A stretch of DNA of 64,000 nt from Flavobacteriia bacterium (GCA_947450325.1 CANFUT010000003.1:62001-126000), one strand, 5' to 3'; positions 51,201-60,241 are shown, numbered from the stretch's first letter. Numbers and translations: made by a program. Notes: generated by a model from the letters alone, not told the origin.

Positions 51201-53642
51201 ATTTCTATAAACTATACTGGATCACCTAATTTTCAATGGTCACCAATCGCAAGTACAGCAGACGAATTAACCGTTAGTCAGCCTGGAACTTATAGTGTTA
51301 CCATACAACAATGCGGAATTACATTAACAGAAAGTATAACAATTGTAGACGCTTCTTTTAATCCGATAATTTCTGCAACGGATACACTTATTTGCTTTGG
51401 TGAAGAAATTGCAATTACAGGCAATATAAACAATGCTGCTTATCAATGGACTAATGGCGAATTTTCCTCAGGAGCTTTGACAGTCAATCAAGTCGGAAGT
51501 TATAGCGCAACTGTGACAAATGATTATGGCTGCGTTGAGCAATCCAATACGATTAATGTTTCCTCTGTTGCAGGTTCTTTTCCACCGCCAATGGATAGTT
51601 TAGTTGTTTGTGTTGGTTCAGATGTAAATTTGATTGATACGAGTAATTTTGATTTAAATTGGTATGATTTGGATACTAATTTCTTGCAAACTACCTCGTT
51701 GTTAACAATTCCAACAATTCTACATGATACAGCATTCTTAATTGCTTATTCAGTTGAATTTTGTCAACCAACTTACAAACACATTTTAGTTGATGTTGTT
51801 GATTCAATTTCAGCTTATTCTTTGTCTGCAGACACCATGATTTGCGTAGGTGAAAATATTTCTTTGTTTTTGGATCATGCGCCAACGGCTAATTTTGAAT
51901 GGTTTAATGGTAACTCGACTAGTGATGAGGTTGTTGTAAATCAACCAGGTTTTTATACCATTTCCATTCAAGAATGTGGTTTTGCAATCACTGATAGTAT
52001 AGAAATTCATGATGCGAGTTTTGACGCTTTATTGATTGCTTCAGATACATTGATTTGCAATGGAGAAACCATTTTTACATCAACAATTCCAACAGATCCA
52101 ACCAATGTAGTTTGGAATTCGACGACTCAAAATCCAATTGTTTTGGACGTTACGCAACCAGGAATTTATTATGCAACAGTTACCAATGCCTACGGATGTT
52201 CAGATCAGTCGGACACAATTACTATAACCTTGGATACACTTTCACTGATACCTTATGTTTTTGACGCAACAATTTGTGCAGGAACTGATATTGTTTTGCA
52301 AGATGCCTTATTAAATACGATTAATTGGTACTCGCAAGATACAGTGCTAATTTCAACTTCAAATCAATTTCAAATTTCGGGATTAATGAATGATACATCA
52401 TTTATATATTCGCAAGTATCAGAAGTTTGCATGTTGACCTATCAAACTGTGAATATTATTGTAGTTGATTCAATTGTTGATCTAGAAATTATTGGTGATT
52501 CCATTTTATGTCCAAACGAACAAACGTATTTCCATGTAAGTTCAAATGAAATTGTGACTTGGTCCATACCAACTCAAATTTTAGGAACAACTAATTATAT
52601 GTCTATTAATCAAAATGTATTGCAAAGTTCGCCTACAATCACAGTAAGTTTTTCAAATCAATGTTTTTCAGGCACTTTTACGGATTCAATATTTTATGTA
52701 CAACCCGATTCTATCAGTTTTGAAAATGATTCAATTTTGGTTTGTAAATATGATACGATTCCTTTATCTGTTGTTGAAGACGTTACGAATGTCACTTGGA
52801 TTGGGAATTTCGGTTCCACAGATGGATTGACTTTGCCACTTACTACCCAAATTGGCAGTGGAATGATTACCGCCATAGCCGTTGATTTGAATGGATGTAC
52901 AACAAATCCAATAACGATGATGTTGACGGTTTCTGCGTTAGATTTTACGATTACAACTAATTCGGGAAATTATTGTCTAGGAAACGAAGGTTTCATTCAA
53001 GTAGCTACCAACGCTGATAGTTTGATTTGGAATACGCCTAATGGAATTACCGATACAACTTATATTTCGTTTATTTCCAATCAAAACAGCAGTGGATTTT
53101 ACGAAATTTCTGTTTGGGATACACTTGGGTGTCAGCTTGATTCTAGCATTGGAATCGGTTATAATCCTGTGCCCGTTTTCAATTTAAATTCTGATACTTT
53201 GATTTGTATAAATGATATTTATACATACGTATTTCCTTCAGATACAATTGAGTATACTTGGTCGGTTTATGGGCAAACAACCAATATTCCAATTACTGGA
53301 AATCAAGAGCTAATTTTAACTGCAACTTCTTTAGCAGGTTGTGTTTTTTCTGATACTTTGTTTGTAATGACAGCCGATTGTGAAGATGCCTTGCCAAATT
53401 TTGTCACATCAAATGGAGATGGAGTGAATGATTATTTTTACATAGATGAAGCACTCATTTATCCAAAGAACCATTTATATCTATTCAATAGATGGGGTGA
53501 AAAAATATTTGAACAAGAAGGCTATCAAAACACTTTTGAAGGCTCACGATTCAGCGAAGGAGTTTATTGGTATGTTTTTTATCAAGATCCGATTAACAAT
53601 CCAAAAAAAGTGAAGCAAGGATTTTTGCATATTTATCATTAA
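48300..53642 (+). CDS. Very large T9SS type B protein with SBBP propeller and Ig-like repeats
   Basis: 1780 residues, the largest gene here. Signal peptide about 1-20 (ends FFFGANAQ). Residues 25-480 hold SBBP-type beta-propeller repeats (DVEIDNAGNSYITGYVTGET, LAIGPDQNIVVTGQFFGS, GVTVDHQNNVILTGQFQGN and others, spaced roughly 50-70). Then follow a dozen or so Ig/PKD-like domains with C-x-G/N-x-x-V starts (IICPNDTAFLSL, FICENESVTISI, MICVGENISLFL). Residues 951-1392 are a tandem duplication of about 220 residues each. The type B C-terminal domain starts near 1699 (NFVTSNGDGVNDYF, YLFNRWGEKIFE, GVYWYVFYQ). It is expected on the cell surface; a role in adhesion is inference. A second secreted-protein gene starts 13 bases after it. 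Confidence 0.9.
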   Translation: MRLLTTFIIFGLFFFGANAQKWGANTFSQFTNEALDVEIDNAGNSYITGYVTGETAFNTNNVIQNAAGNGDIYVAKYDQSGNLVWYKKFGGNYSDRAYDLAIGPDQNIVVTGQFFGSVTFGSTTLQSTLNSKDIFLVKLDPNGDVIWALKEGGSMAENAYGVTVDHQNNVILTGQFQGNATIAGSNFTSIIDPITNLPSFDLFISKYDSSGNPLWGLNGAAKKEDRGLAVAVDSQDNIFVTGQYSDTLLFAGNSYNNNGYNVGFVTKISPIGQVQFFNNLRAGFVLPYDLEVNNADKVVITGDFLGNMNYYHNNQANSIQNQYTKKIFILTIENSGSYVWNYTLGSESDISSTSVSVDPNNNVFVTGFFSCALNQLHDSVPALWNSVGFKDPFVLKVSGQGNFIYAKQLGGKMDDVGHGIAVKSVDKPILCGGFTKPMNIAPTSTASVASANNNYQLRALSAEVGQFYFTGDSTRNSFLLKYIDVNYASYNYYNIQTSDSLIGFINNDIDTIHFCNITSIGYNPLTWNFYGPSYFYSWNNGMSHQSIDVTTTGDFSVTVNRNDGCATDIDSIYMIADPIPVLPLLSDDVVQYTNQIANPPTYHYGSYHFCYPNPIVVNYTNLAPGTTMTTLEPDDNLIPGIGPNTHSLYGAYIITVDNGMCQKSGAFDIEYDYSPPHDTIDPQISSTSPFVNDSITICKGQSVNFFAYDLMTNPLGNYQPFQEPVVTAYFTVNGNVYMAGYDFSIGFDPIVSGNYLVEFDIILGYNNLCGIDTSHFHAQRTYYIEVLPLPNFNATIIGDNLLCENGSIFLTISNTNSNLNWSGPGISWESVSGDSIEVNQPGTYTYSGILVDPVTGCQKEIIINKTITLKVAPNILSNPLDGIICPNDTAFLSLPSIYQSYQWVGPDGDTISYLNTYEGMNQGFYYCHVVDNQGCNLTTPPFELKEFTTPSVSIFPQNFICENESVTISINYTGSPNFQWSPIASTADELTVSQPGTYSVTIQQCGITLTESITIVDASFNPIISATDTLICFGEEIAITGNINNAAYQWTNGEFSSGALTVNQVGSYSATVTNDYGCVEQSNTINVSSVAGSFPPPMDSLVVCVGSDVNLIDTSNFDLNWYDLDTNFLQTTSLLTIPTILHDTAFLIAYSVEFCQPTYKHILVDVVDSISAYSLSADTMICVGENISLFLDHAPTANFEWFNGNSTSDEVVVNQPGFYTISIQECGFAITDSIEIHDASFDALLIASDTLICNGETIFTSTIPTDPTNVVWNSTTQNPIVLDVTQPGIYYATVTNAYGCSDQSDTITITLDTLSLIPYVFDATICAGTDIVLQDALLNTINWYSQDTVLISTSNQFQISGLMNDTSFIYSQVSEVCMLTYQTVNIIVVDSIVDLEIIGDSILCPNEQTYFHVSSNEIVTWSIPTQILGTTNYMSINQNVLQSSPTITVSFSNQCFSGTFTDSIFYVQPDSISFENDSILVCKYDTIPLSVVEDVTNVTWIGNFGSTDGLTLPLTTQIGSGMITAIAVDLNGCTTNPITMMLTVSALDFTITTNSGNYCLGNEGFIQVATNADSLIWNTPNGITDTTYISFISNQNSSGFYEISVWDTLGCQLDSSIGIGYNPVPVFNLNSDTLICINDIYTYVFPSDTIEYTWSVYGQTTNIPITGNQELILTATSLAGCVFSDTLFVMTADCEDALPNFVTSNGDGVNDYFYIDEALIYPKNHLYLFNRWGEKIFEQEGYQNTFEGSRFSEGVYWYVFYQDPINNPKKVKQGFLHIYH

Positions 53643-53655
53643 CAATTAAAAACCA

Positions 53656-54825
53656 ATGAGAAAATTATTTGTTCAATTACTTTTCATTCTAATGACAATT
53701 AATTTTCATGCACAAAATGTAAGAGGTTTTTATGTGAATGGTTTTAATTCTATTTTGGGAAATCAATCAAGAGAAGATAGCTTGCTGCGATTTGCTGAAA
53801 ACAATGGGTTTAATTATTTGATTTTGTATGAAGTTCATTTGGTACACAATGCAAATCCATTGACAAATGTCAGTTCATCTCAAACTTTTGCCAATTTTAT
53901 CTCCAAGGCAAAAACGCAGTCTGGAATCAATCAAATCGGTGTCGCTGCTGAAAATTATTGGTTTTTTAGCAATGTGATTGCTGTTTATAATCAGCAGCAC
54001 ACAGCTTTAAACGAAAAAGTCGATGTTTATAATTTTGAATTTGAATTTTGGATTCCTACCTCTGTTGAATCTGCAGCTTATTATTGTACAACCTATCTGC
54101 AACCAAATGCTTTAACTTGCGACACTGCTGGCGCATTTCAATTTTATATAAAAAATTTACATCAAATCGATTCTCTCTCTAATGCAAATGGACAGCTTTC
54201 TGAAGCTTATTTTGGATTTTTTAACGCTGGTCAAGGGAATCAAATCGTGCAGACAGGAGTTGACAGAGTTTTGTTGAGTATTTATCTTCCAACTTCTAAT
54301 TATTCCGCAAGTTATCAATACAATTATGTGAAGCCCAGACTTCAAAACTTGGCAACTTCTCAAATTCCAATCAAAGTGCTACCGATTTATAGTGCTGAAC
54401 CCAATTTTATGAAATCATGGGTTGATACAAATCCATTTTTTGAGCCTTTTACGACAATTGAAAACAGTCTACAAACTGAAACAGCTTCGTGGAAAAATTA
54501 CATTAGTTTAGAAGGAATTCAATGGTTTGCTTACAGTTTTATGCCAATGAAAAATTTAGATCTATCAGTTGGTGAAAACCAAATTCAGAAAAAAATCAAT
54601 TGTAATATATTTCCAAATCCAAGCACGCACTTCCTTCAAATTAAACTAGAAGACACTCAAAATGAAGCGCAGTTTTGCTTGTATGATTTAAGTGGAAAAT
54701 TGATTGCTGAGCAGGATTTTAAACAAGAAATTACTGTTTCAACGAATGAATTTCCAATTGGGCTATACTTGTTAGAGGTAAAATTAAATGACTCAGAATC
54801 TAACTTCAAGTTGATTATAGAGTAG
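53656..54825 (+). CDS. T9SS type A protein with a possible barrel-type catalytic domain
   Basis: 389 residues. Signal peptide MRKLFVQLLFILMTINFHAQ. Residues about 22-300 alternate strands and helices like a TIM barrel (GFNYLILYEVHLVHN, IGVAAENYWFFSN, VDVYNFEFEFWIPTS, SEAYFGFFNAGQG, VDRVLLSIYLPTS, IKVLPIYSAEP, GIQWFAYSFMP); the acidic FEFEFW strand sits where glycoside hydrolases keep a catalytic acid. I do not recognise a named family. The type A sorting domain follows from about 312 (CNIFPNPSTHFLQIKLED, PIGLYLLEVKL). Thirteen bases separate it from the large type B gene, so they are probably co-expressed. Confidence 0.8.
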   Translation: MRKLFVQLLFILMTINFHAQNVRGFYVNGFNSILGNQSREDSLLRFAENNGFNYLILYEVHLVHNANPLTNVSSSQTFANFISKAKTQSGINQIGVAAENYWFFSNVIAVYNQQHTALNEKVDVYNFEFEFWIPTSVESAAYYCTTYLQPNALTCDTAGAFQFYIKNLHQIDSLSNANGQLSEAYFGFFNAGQGNQIVQTGVDRVLLSIYLPTSNYSASYQYNYVKPRLQNLATSQIPIKVLPIYSAEPNFMKSWVDTNPFFEPFTTIENSLQTETASWKNYISLEGIQWFAYSFMPMKNLDLSVGENQIQKKINCNIFPNPSTHFLQIKLEDTQNEAQFCLYDLSGKLIAEQDFKQEITVSTNEFPIGLYLLEVKLNDSESNFKLIIE

Positions 54826-54879
54826 CGCATTATCTTGTGATGTTTTGTTAATTCTAGCTTCTTGCAGACTTAATTCAGT

Positions 54880-54887
54880 ATTTTTGG
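54880..54887 (+). promoter_or_regulatory. -7 box of the thioesterase gene
   Basis: TATTTTTG, an exact TAnnTTTG match, 21 bases before ATG 54909. Confidence 0.5.
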
Positions 54888-54908
54888 ATTTTAATACATA
54901 CAATTACA

Positions 54909-55352
54909 ATGGATAATATTTTCAAAAGCAAAGTGATTTGGGCACAAATGGATGCCAACAGACATTTAAGACATTCTGCATATGCTGATTTAGCTGCACA
55001 AGCAAGAATAGAATTACTCGAAGCGATCAATCTAAGTATGGAAACTTTTGCTAAGCTAAAATTAGGTCCAATTTTGTTTAGAGAGGAATTAGTATACCTG
55101 CGAGAAATAACTGGTTCCCAAAATATCGAGATAAAAACAGTGATGACTAAAACAAGAACAGATGGTTCAAGATGGTCGATAAGACACGAAGTATTTAGAG
55201 AAGATGGAATTAAGTCAGCAATAATTAATGTTGATGGCGCTTGGCTCAATATGGTCGACAGAAAATTAACATCCCTTCCTGAAGAATATGCTGGACTTTT
55301 TCAGCAAGTACCAAAAAGTGAAGATTTTATTTTAGAAGAAATTTCTAAATAA
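54909..55352 (+). CDS. Acyl-CoA thioesterase-like hotdog protein
   Basis: 147 residues, cytoplasmic. Hotdog-fold 4HBT-type: VIWAQMDANRHLRHSAYADLAAQARIELL is the long central helix with the family's D-x-N-x-H-x-x-H/N-x-x-Y active-site stretch, followed by GPILFREELVYLREITGSQNIEIKTVMT and RWSIRHEVFREDG strands. It probably hydrolyses acyl-CoA thioesters; substrate unknown. Monocistronic, with a -7 box and a bidirectional terminator. Confidence 0.88.
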   Translation: MDNIFKSKVIWAQMDANRHLRHSAYADLAAQARIELLEAINLSMETFAKLKLGPILFREELVYLREITGSQNIEIKTVMTKTRTDGSRWSIRHEVFREDGIKSAIINVDGAWLNMVDRKLTSLPEEYAGLFQQVPKSEDFILEEISK

Positions 55353-55357
55353 ACATA

Positions 55358-55383
55358 AAAGGCTGTTCGATTGAACAGCCTTT
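55358..55383. terminator. Bidirectional terminator
   Basis: AAAGGCTGTTC (55358-55368) pairs perfectly with GAACAGCCTTT (55373-55383) around GATT; it serves the convergent thioesterase and type B genes. Confidence 0.85.
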
Positions 55384-55401
55384 ACTTTTGCAATAATTCG
55401 T

Positions 55402-57645
55402 TTATCTTAATAGATTCACACTTCCCATCAACAATTTTCTTTCGTCTGACGAGATCGTTTTAAATTCTATTTTCCAAGTGTAAGTATCGTCTTTTACAAT
55501 TCCTTGAGTTCCGTTATATGTCCCATCCCATCCGTAATTGACGTCATTTGATTCAAATACTATTTCTCCCCATCGGTCGTAAATTAGCATCTTATAATCA
55601 TTTGGATCAAATCCTGAAGTGAAAATTGGTTTAAAAACAGGATTGTGCTCATCTTGATCTGGCGTAAATGTGTTTGGAATGTAATAAATTAACTCATCTT
55701 GAACTTCGATATTCACTTTGGCAGTATCACTACAACCATCTGCTGAGTATGCGATTAATGTAATCTGATAACTAGCAGCAAATTCAGCAGGGAAGGTGTG
55801 TTCTGGATTTTCAAGAACTGAAGTTCCCGATGCATCCCCAAAATTCCATGAATAGGTGTTTGCACCCGTTGATGCATTTACCATATTTGTTGTAGTTGCT
55901 AAAATTGAAAGCACAGATGGATTAGCAGTAAAATCGGCAACTGGATTTGGGAAAGCACAAACCATTGCAGGATAAGTTGTTTGTCCAATACATCCATTTG
56001 GAGTTGTTGCTATTAATGTTACATCATAACATCCAGCAGCAGTGTATATAGCTGATGCTGAATTTGCATTAGTTGATGTGGTTCCGTTTCCAAGTACCCA
56101 TTGATATGTATTGTTTGTTGGGTTTGAGTTTGTGTAAGTAACAGTTAATGGAATACAACCACTAGTTATTGAAGGTGTAAAATCAACAATTGGAGTAGGA
56201 ACTACAGTTATTGTCATTTGATCTGTCCCTGTACAACCTCCTGCATCAGTTCCTACAACAGTGTATATCGTTGTTGTCGATGGAGCAAAAGCAACCCCAT
56301 TTGTTACACTGTTATCCCAAGCATAAGTTAAACCTCCAGTAGCGCTGCAAACTGCAGTTGCACCCGAACAAATAGTTAAATCTGCTCCAGCATTAATGCT
56401 GGCACCAGGGTTTACAGTAACTGTAATTTGATCAGTTGAAGTACAAGTTCCTGTTGTTCCAGTTACTGTATATGTTGTGGTAGCAGCTGGAGTAAAGGGA
56501 ACACCATTTGTAACAGCTGGATCACTCCATGTATAAGTTGCTGCATTCGTAGCATTGAATGTTACCGTTTGACCAACACATATTGTTTGATCTGGTCCTG
56601 CATTCACTGTTGCGGAATTAACTACAACAGTCGTGCTAGAAGTACACGTTACTCCATTTAAAGTGGTTGAAACTGTATAAACGTAACTACCAGGAGTGTT
56701 TACAATAAATCCAGTTGGATTTTGGAGATTTGACACAAAACCGTTTGGACCAGTCCATGAATAAGATGTAGCACCAGTAACAGCAGTTGCAGTAAGATTA
56801 ACGGTTCCCCCAACACAAATTGGTCCGTTGTTTCCAGCGGTAATTGAACATCCACATGAATTTACCGTGATTGTTGTATTTACAGTAGAAAGTGAACCAG
56901 GACAAAGTGAAGATGTTGAAGGTAATGTAGAAGTTGCAGAAAATGTATACGTTCCAGGAGAGGGAGGTGTCACAGTAACGTTCGCTCCAGAACCTGATAG
57001 ATATGGAGAGGAGCCCCAAGTATATGTACCATCTCCACCGGATGCGGTCAAATTAACACTTTCTCCAGGACAAATACTTGTAGTTGATGCTACTACAGAG
57101 AGAGGTGTGGATACCCCAGTATTTGCACCAATAATATAGTCACATACATCACCAGCGTTTCCGTCAATCATTATGTAATAAGTCTGACCAGGAGTTAAAC
57201 CCGTTGCTGAAATATTTGCAGGTCCTGCAGTAGCAGTTCCAGGATTCCAACAATTGTAGCTAGTTACTGCCCCTGCACAGGGTTGAGCAGACGAAAAAAT
57301 CATAATCTGAATTCCATATCCATCTTGTGAACTTGTTAACCAAACATCGAATGAAATGGAGCTTGAAGACGCTGTAAAAGATAGAAACGAATTATTTTCT
57401 ATAGAGCCACAAAAGTTATTATTTAAACTATTCCAATAATCTGCAGTATAACTAGACGAAGTAGTTCCACAATAGCCGTTTAAATCGCAAATTGGAGTTG
57501 CTTGATCACACGTGTTTCCTGGTGCTGTATTACCAACACAATTGGGTGCAGGGGAAGTTGGTGTCCCTACATCATAAGGTCCGGTACTTGCAAAGAGTGT
57601 AAGACTCGATGAAACAAAAACTAAAATTAGGAGCAAATTTTTCAT
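55402..57645 (-). CDS. T9SS type B protein with PKD/Ig-like repeats
   Basis: 747 residues. Signal peptide about 1-20 (LLLILVFVSSSLTLFAS). A Cys-rich N-terminal part (CVGNTAPGNTCDQATPICDLNGYCG) leads into a jelly-roll-like domain to about 180. Then come repeated Ig-like domains that begin with variants of T-I-C-x-G/V-x-x-V (SICPGESVNLTASGG, PICVGGTVNLTATAV, TICVGQTVTFNATNA, TICSGATAVCSATGG). Two PKD domains lie near 500-655 (YQWVLGNGTT, YSWNFGDASGTS), and the type B C-terminal domain starts near 663 (IYYIPNTFTPDQDEHN, IYDRWGEIVFES, YGWDGTYNG). Surface display by the type IX system is expected. The codon repeats make this gene's DNA internally similar. Confidence 0.9.
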   Translation of the reverse strand: MKNLLLILVFVSSSLTLFASTGPYDVGTPTSPAPNCVGNTAPGNTCDQATPICDLNGYCGTTSSSYTADYWNSLNNNFCGSIENNSFLSFTASSSSISFDVWLTSSQDGYGIQIMIFSSAQPCAGAVTSYNCWNPGTATAGPANISATGLTPGQTYYIMIDGNAGDVCDYIIGANTGVSTPLSVVASTTSICPGESVNLTASGGDGTYTWGSSPYLSGSGANVTVTPPSPGTYTFSATSTLPSTSSLCPGSLSTVNTTITVNSCGCSITAGNNGPICVGGTVNLTATAVTGATSYSWTGPNGFVSNLQNPTGFIVNTPGSYVYTVSTTLNGVTCTSSTTVVVNSATVNAGPDQTICVGQTVTFNATNAATYTWSDPAVTNGVPFTPAATTTYTVTGTTGTCTSTDQITVTVNPGASINAGADLTICSGATAVCSATGGLTYAWDNSVTNGVAFAPSTTTIYTVVGTDAGGCTGTDQMTITVVPTPIVDFTPSITSGCIPLTVTYTNSNPTNNTYQWVLGNGTTSTNANSASAIYTAAGCYDVTLIATTPNGCIGQTTYPAMVCAFPNPVADFTANPSVLSILATTTNMVNASTGANTYSWNFGDASGTSVLENPEHTFPAEFAASYQITLIAYSADGCSDTAKVNIEVQDELIYYIPNTFTPDQDEHNPVFKPIFTSGFDPNDYKMLIYDRWGEIVFESNDVNYGWDGTYNGTQGIVKDDTYTWKIEFKTISSDERKLLMGSVNLLR

Positions 57646-57676
57646 AAACTTGGATTTTAAGAACTTATGAAGTTAA

Positions 57677-58060
57677 TTAATTTTTAATTAAATGAACTTG
57701 TTCAGTTCTAAGGGGTTTTACAATCGTAATAAAACACTCATTTTCGGTATTCTCTAGTATTTGAACAGTAAATCTTTCACGATCTTTTTTAGGATCTTCA
57801 TTTCCAGGGAAATATTGTTCAACTTTATAACCGTCCGTAGTTGATTCAATGATTTTGAAGTATTTTAAAACTTGATTTTCTTTCAAAATTTGAAAGGTAT
57901 TTCCAACGATTACAACTTGATCGTAAACATTAATAGGTTGACCTTCTATCTGTTGGACATTATAAATCCCAGTTAAAGGAAACACAAAATTTGTTTGAGC
58001 TTTTATTGCAGACGAGCTTATTAATAATACAAGTAGCACTAGTAATTTTTTGATTCGCAT
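57677..58060 (-). CDS. Small secreted protein of unknown function
   Basis: 127 residues. Signal peptide (KLLVLLVLLISSSAIKAQ). The mature part is about 105 residues and strand-rich (LTGIYNVQQIEGQPINVYDQ, YFKIIESTTDGYKVEQYF, CFITIVKPLRTEQVHLI), like a small lipocalin-type or beta-sandwich domain; one Cys only. No family recognised. It is 31 bases upstream of the type B gene on the same strand, so they are likely one transcript, and the same order (small secreted protein, then large type B protein) is seen at 15892-20007. Confidence 0.75.
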   Translation of the reverse strand: MRIKKLLVLLVLLISSSAIKAQTNFVFPLTGIYNVQQIEGQPINVYDQVVIVGNTFQILKENQVLKYFKIIESTTDGYKVEQYFPGNEDPKKDRERFTVQILENTENECFITIVKPLRTEQVHLIKN

Positions 58061-58081
58061 AATTTATAATCTATTATTAAA

Positions 58082-58089
58082 CAAATGTA
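58082..58089 (-). promoter_or_regulatory. -7 box of the small secreted protein / type B unit
   Basis: Minus strand TACATTTG, an exact TAnnTTTG match, 21 bases before the start at 58060. Confidence 0.55.
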
Positions 58090-58283
58090 ATTATTGCTTT
58101 GACGTATAACTTTTCTTAAGGTTGTTATTTTTCATTAAAAAAATGATTAAAAATCTTTGTTTTTAATCATTTTATTAACTATATATTTAATTGTTAATTA
58201 TTTGACGAAATTTATAATTTTATTTCATTTCAGTTTTTAGATAAAATTAATTTATTAAACTATCTTCGTTTAAAATTAATTAT

Positions 58284-59138
58284 ATGACAATTTATCCTTT
58301 AAATACGGGGAATTTTAAATTAGATGGTGGCGCAATGTTTGGTGTTGTTCCGAAAACTTTGTGGTCTAAAACAAATCCAGCTGATGAAAACAACATGTGC
58401 AACTGGTCTATGAGAAGCATGTTAATTCAAGATGGAAATAAATTGATATTAATTGATGCGGGAATAGGTGACAAGCAATCTGAAAAATTCTTTAGTCATT
58501 ATTACATGAATGGCAACGATTCGCTTTCAGGAAATTTAGCGAAACTTGGATTTTCTAAAGATGATATTACAGATGTTTTCTTAACTCATTTACATTTTGA
58601 CCATTGCGGCGGAGCGATTCAGTGGAACAAAGATCACACTGCTTTTGAACCAGTTTTTAAAAATGCAACTTATTGGAGTACAGAAAATCACTGGAAATGG
58701 GCAACAGAGCCAAATCCCCGTGAAAAAGCCTCATTTCTTTCGGAAAATATTTTGCCAATCCAAGAAAGTGGACAATTGAAATTTGTTGACAGAACCGGCA
58801 ATTATACCCAAAATGTATTTTCCAATTTTGATGTGTTGTTTGTTGATGGTCATACAGAAAGCATGATGATCCCACACATTCAATACAAAGATAAAACCGT
58901 TGTTTTTATGGCTGATTTACTGCCAAGTACAGGACATGTTCCATTGCCTTATGTCATGGGTTATGATACACGCCCCTTGATTACAATGGCTGAAAAAGAG
59001 ATTTTTTTAAATGAAGCTGCAAACAAAGAATTCGTTTTATTCTTGGAACATGATAGTGTGAACGAATGCTGCACCTTACAGAATACCGAAAAAGGAGTTA
59101 GACTTAAAGATTCATTTGCTTTTTCAGAATTATTTTGA
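58284..59138 (+). CDS. MBL-fold metallo-hydrolase
   Basis: 284 residues, cytoplasmic. Metallo-beta-lactamase fold of the lactonase/hydrolase branch: LILIDAGIGDKQ, the metal motif THLHFDHCGG with H102, H104, D106 and H107, VLFVDGHTESMMIPHI, FMADLLPSTGHVPLP with the bridging Asp, and FLEHDSVNECC with the last His. Substrate unknown; lactones, esters or thioesters are possible. It is 23 bases upstream of alkB on the same strand and probably in one operon. A -7 variant (TATCTTCG, 58261-58268) lies 15 bases before the start. Confidence 0.88.
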   Translation: MTIYPLNTGNFKLDGGAMFGVVPKTLWSKTNPADENNMCNWSMRSMLIQDGNKLILIDAGIGDKQSEKFFSHYYMNGNDSLSGNLAKLGFSKDDITDVFLTHLHFDHCGGAIQWNKDHTAFEPVFKNATYWSTENHWKWATEPNPREKASFLSENILPIQESGQLKFVDRTGNYTQNVFSNFDVLFVDGHTESMMIPHIQYKDKTVVFMADLLPSTGHVPLPYVMGYDTRPLITMAEKEIFLNEAANKEFVLFLEHDSVNECCTLQNTEKGVRLKDSFAFSELF

Positions 59139-59161
59139 ATTTAACGATGTTTTAAAAAGCT

Positions 59162-60226
59162 ATGAATTTCAGAATATTAAAGTATTTATTGGTTTATCTT
59201 ACGCCGTTGGCTGTCCTCAGATCAATTTTGGCTGATGGTTGGTTTACTTATTATTCTGTAATTGTGATGTTTATTTTGATTCCTTTGCTCGAACTTTTTG
59301 CGAGAGGTTCTGAGAAGAATTTGTCGAAAGCGGAGGAGGAAATGGCTTTGAAAGACAAAATGTATGACTTTCTCCTTTACAGTTTGGTTCCAATTCAATA
59401 CGCAACTTTGGTGATATTTTTATTCAGGGTCTCTGAAGGAAATCTTTTATTTTACGAGAAATTTGGAATTGCCATTTCTTTCGGAATGTCTTGCGGGATT
59501 TTGGGAATCAATGCTGCGCACGAACTTGGACATCGCGTCACTTGGTATGAACAATTGATGAGCAAGATGCTCTTGTTGACAACCTTGTACATGCACTTTT
59601 TTATTGAGCACAATCGCGGACATCACAAAAATGTTTCCACTGACGAAGATCCAGCTTCAAGTCGCTTGGGAGAAATGGTTTACTTATTCTATTTCAGGTC
59701 GATATATGGTAGTTTTGTATCAGCATGGAAACTAGAGGCTGAACAATTGAAAAGATTGAAATTACCTTTTTGGAGTTTGAAAAATGAAATGATTGTTTAT
59801 CAATTATTGCAAGTTTCATTGATTTTGTTGATTTTCTATTTGTTTGGATTAGAAACCACTATATTTTTTCTGATTTCTGCAACCATTGGGATTTTGCTTT
59901 TGGAAACGGTTAATTACATTGAACATTATGGATTGAGAAGAAAAAAGAAAGAAAAAGGATATGAGAGAACACTTCCAATTCATTCTTGGAATTCAAATCA
60001 TCCTGTGGGACGCATGGTTTTATTAGAACTTTCGCGTCATTCTGATCATCATTTTATCGCAATTCGAAAATACCAAATCCTCAGACATTTTGATGAAAGT
60101 CCGCAGATGCCAACTGGTTATCCTGGAATGTTAGTATTGGCAATGGTTCCACCGCTTTGGTTTCGTGTGATGAATCCTAGAATTGAAAAATACAGAAATT
60201 CCATTGAAGGAAATTCATTGTCTTAA
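59162..60226 (+). CDS. alkB: AlkB-type alkane 1-monooxygenase
   Basis: 354 residues; integral-membrane di-iron hydroxylase that converts n-alkanes to 1-alkanols, using electrons from rubredoxin. Hydrophobic helices alternate with the eight-His set: HELGH (120-124), HNRGHH (150-155), a His at 255 in NYIEHYG and RHSDHH (292-297). These match the HE[L/M]xHK, EHxxGHH, NYxEHYGL and LQRHSDHHA motifs of AlkB. Length is a little under the 400 of Pseudomonas AlkB. No rubredoxin or rubredoxin reductase gene lies in the window. A GMC oxidoreductase gene follows 15 bases later. Confidence 0.9.
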   Translation: MNFRILKYLLVYLTPLAVLRSILADGWFTYYSVIVMFILIPLLELFARGSEKNLSKAEEEMALKDKMYDFLLYSLVPIQYATLVIFLFRVSEGNLLFYEKFGIAISFGMSCGILGINAAHELGHRVTWYEQLMSKMLLLTTLYMHFFIEHNRGHHKNVSTDEDPASSRLGEMVYLFYFRSIYGSFVSAWKLEAEQLKRLKLPFWSLKNEMIVYQLLQVSLILLIFYLFGLETTIFFLISATIGILLLETVNYIEHYGLRRKKKEKGYERTLPIHSWNSNHPVGRMVLLELSRHSDHHFIAIRKYQILRHFDESPQMPTGYPGMLVLAMVPPLWFRVMNPRIEKYRNSIEGNSLS

Positions 60227-60241
60227 ACTTAATTATTTGAA

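Noticed and set aside
54875-55249. 124-codon open frame on the minus strand
   Set aside because: Antisense to the thioesterase gene, which has its own promoter box and conserved active-site stretch.
56828-57139. 103-codon open frame on the plus strand
   Set aside because: Shadow of the repeat-rich type B gene; its composition reflects the Thr/Val-rich coding strand.
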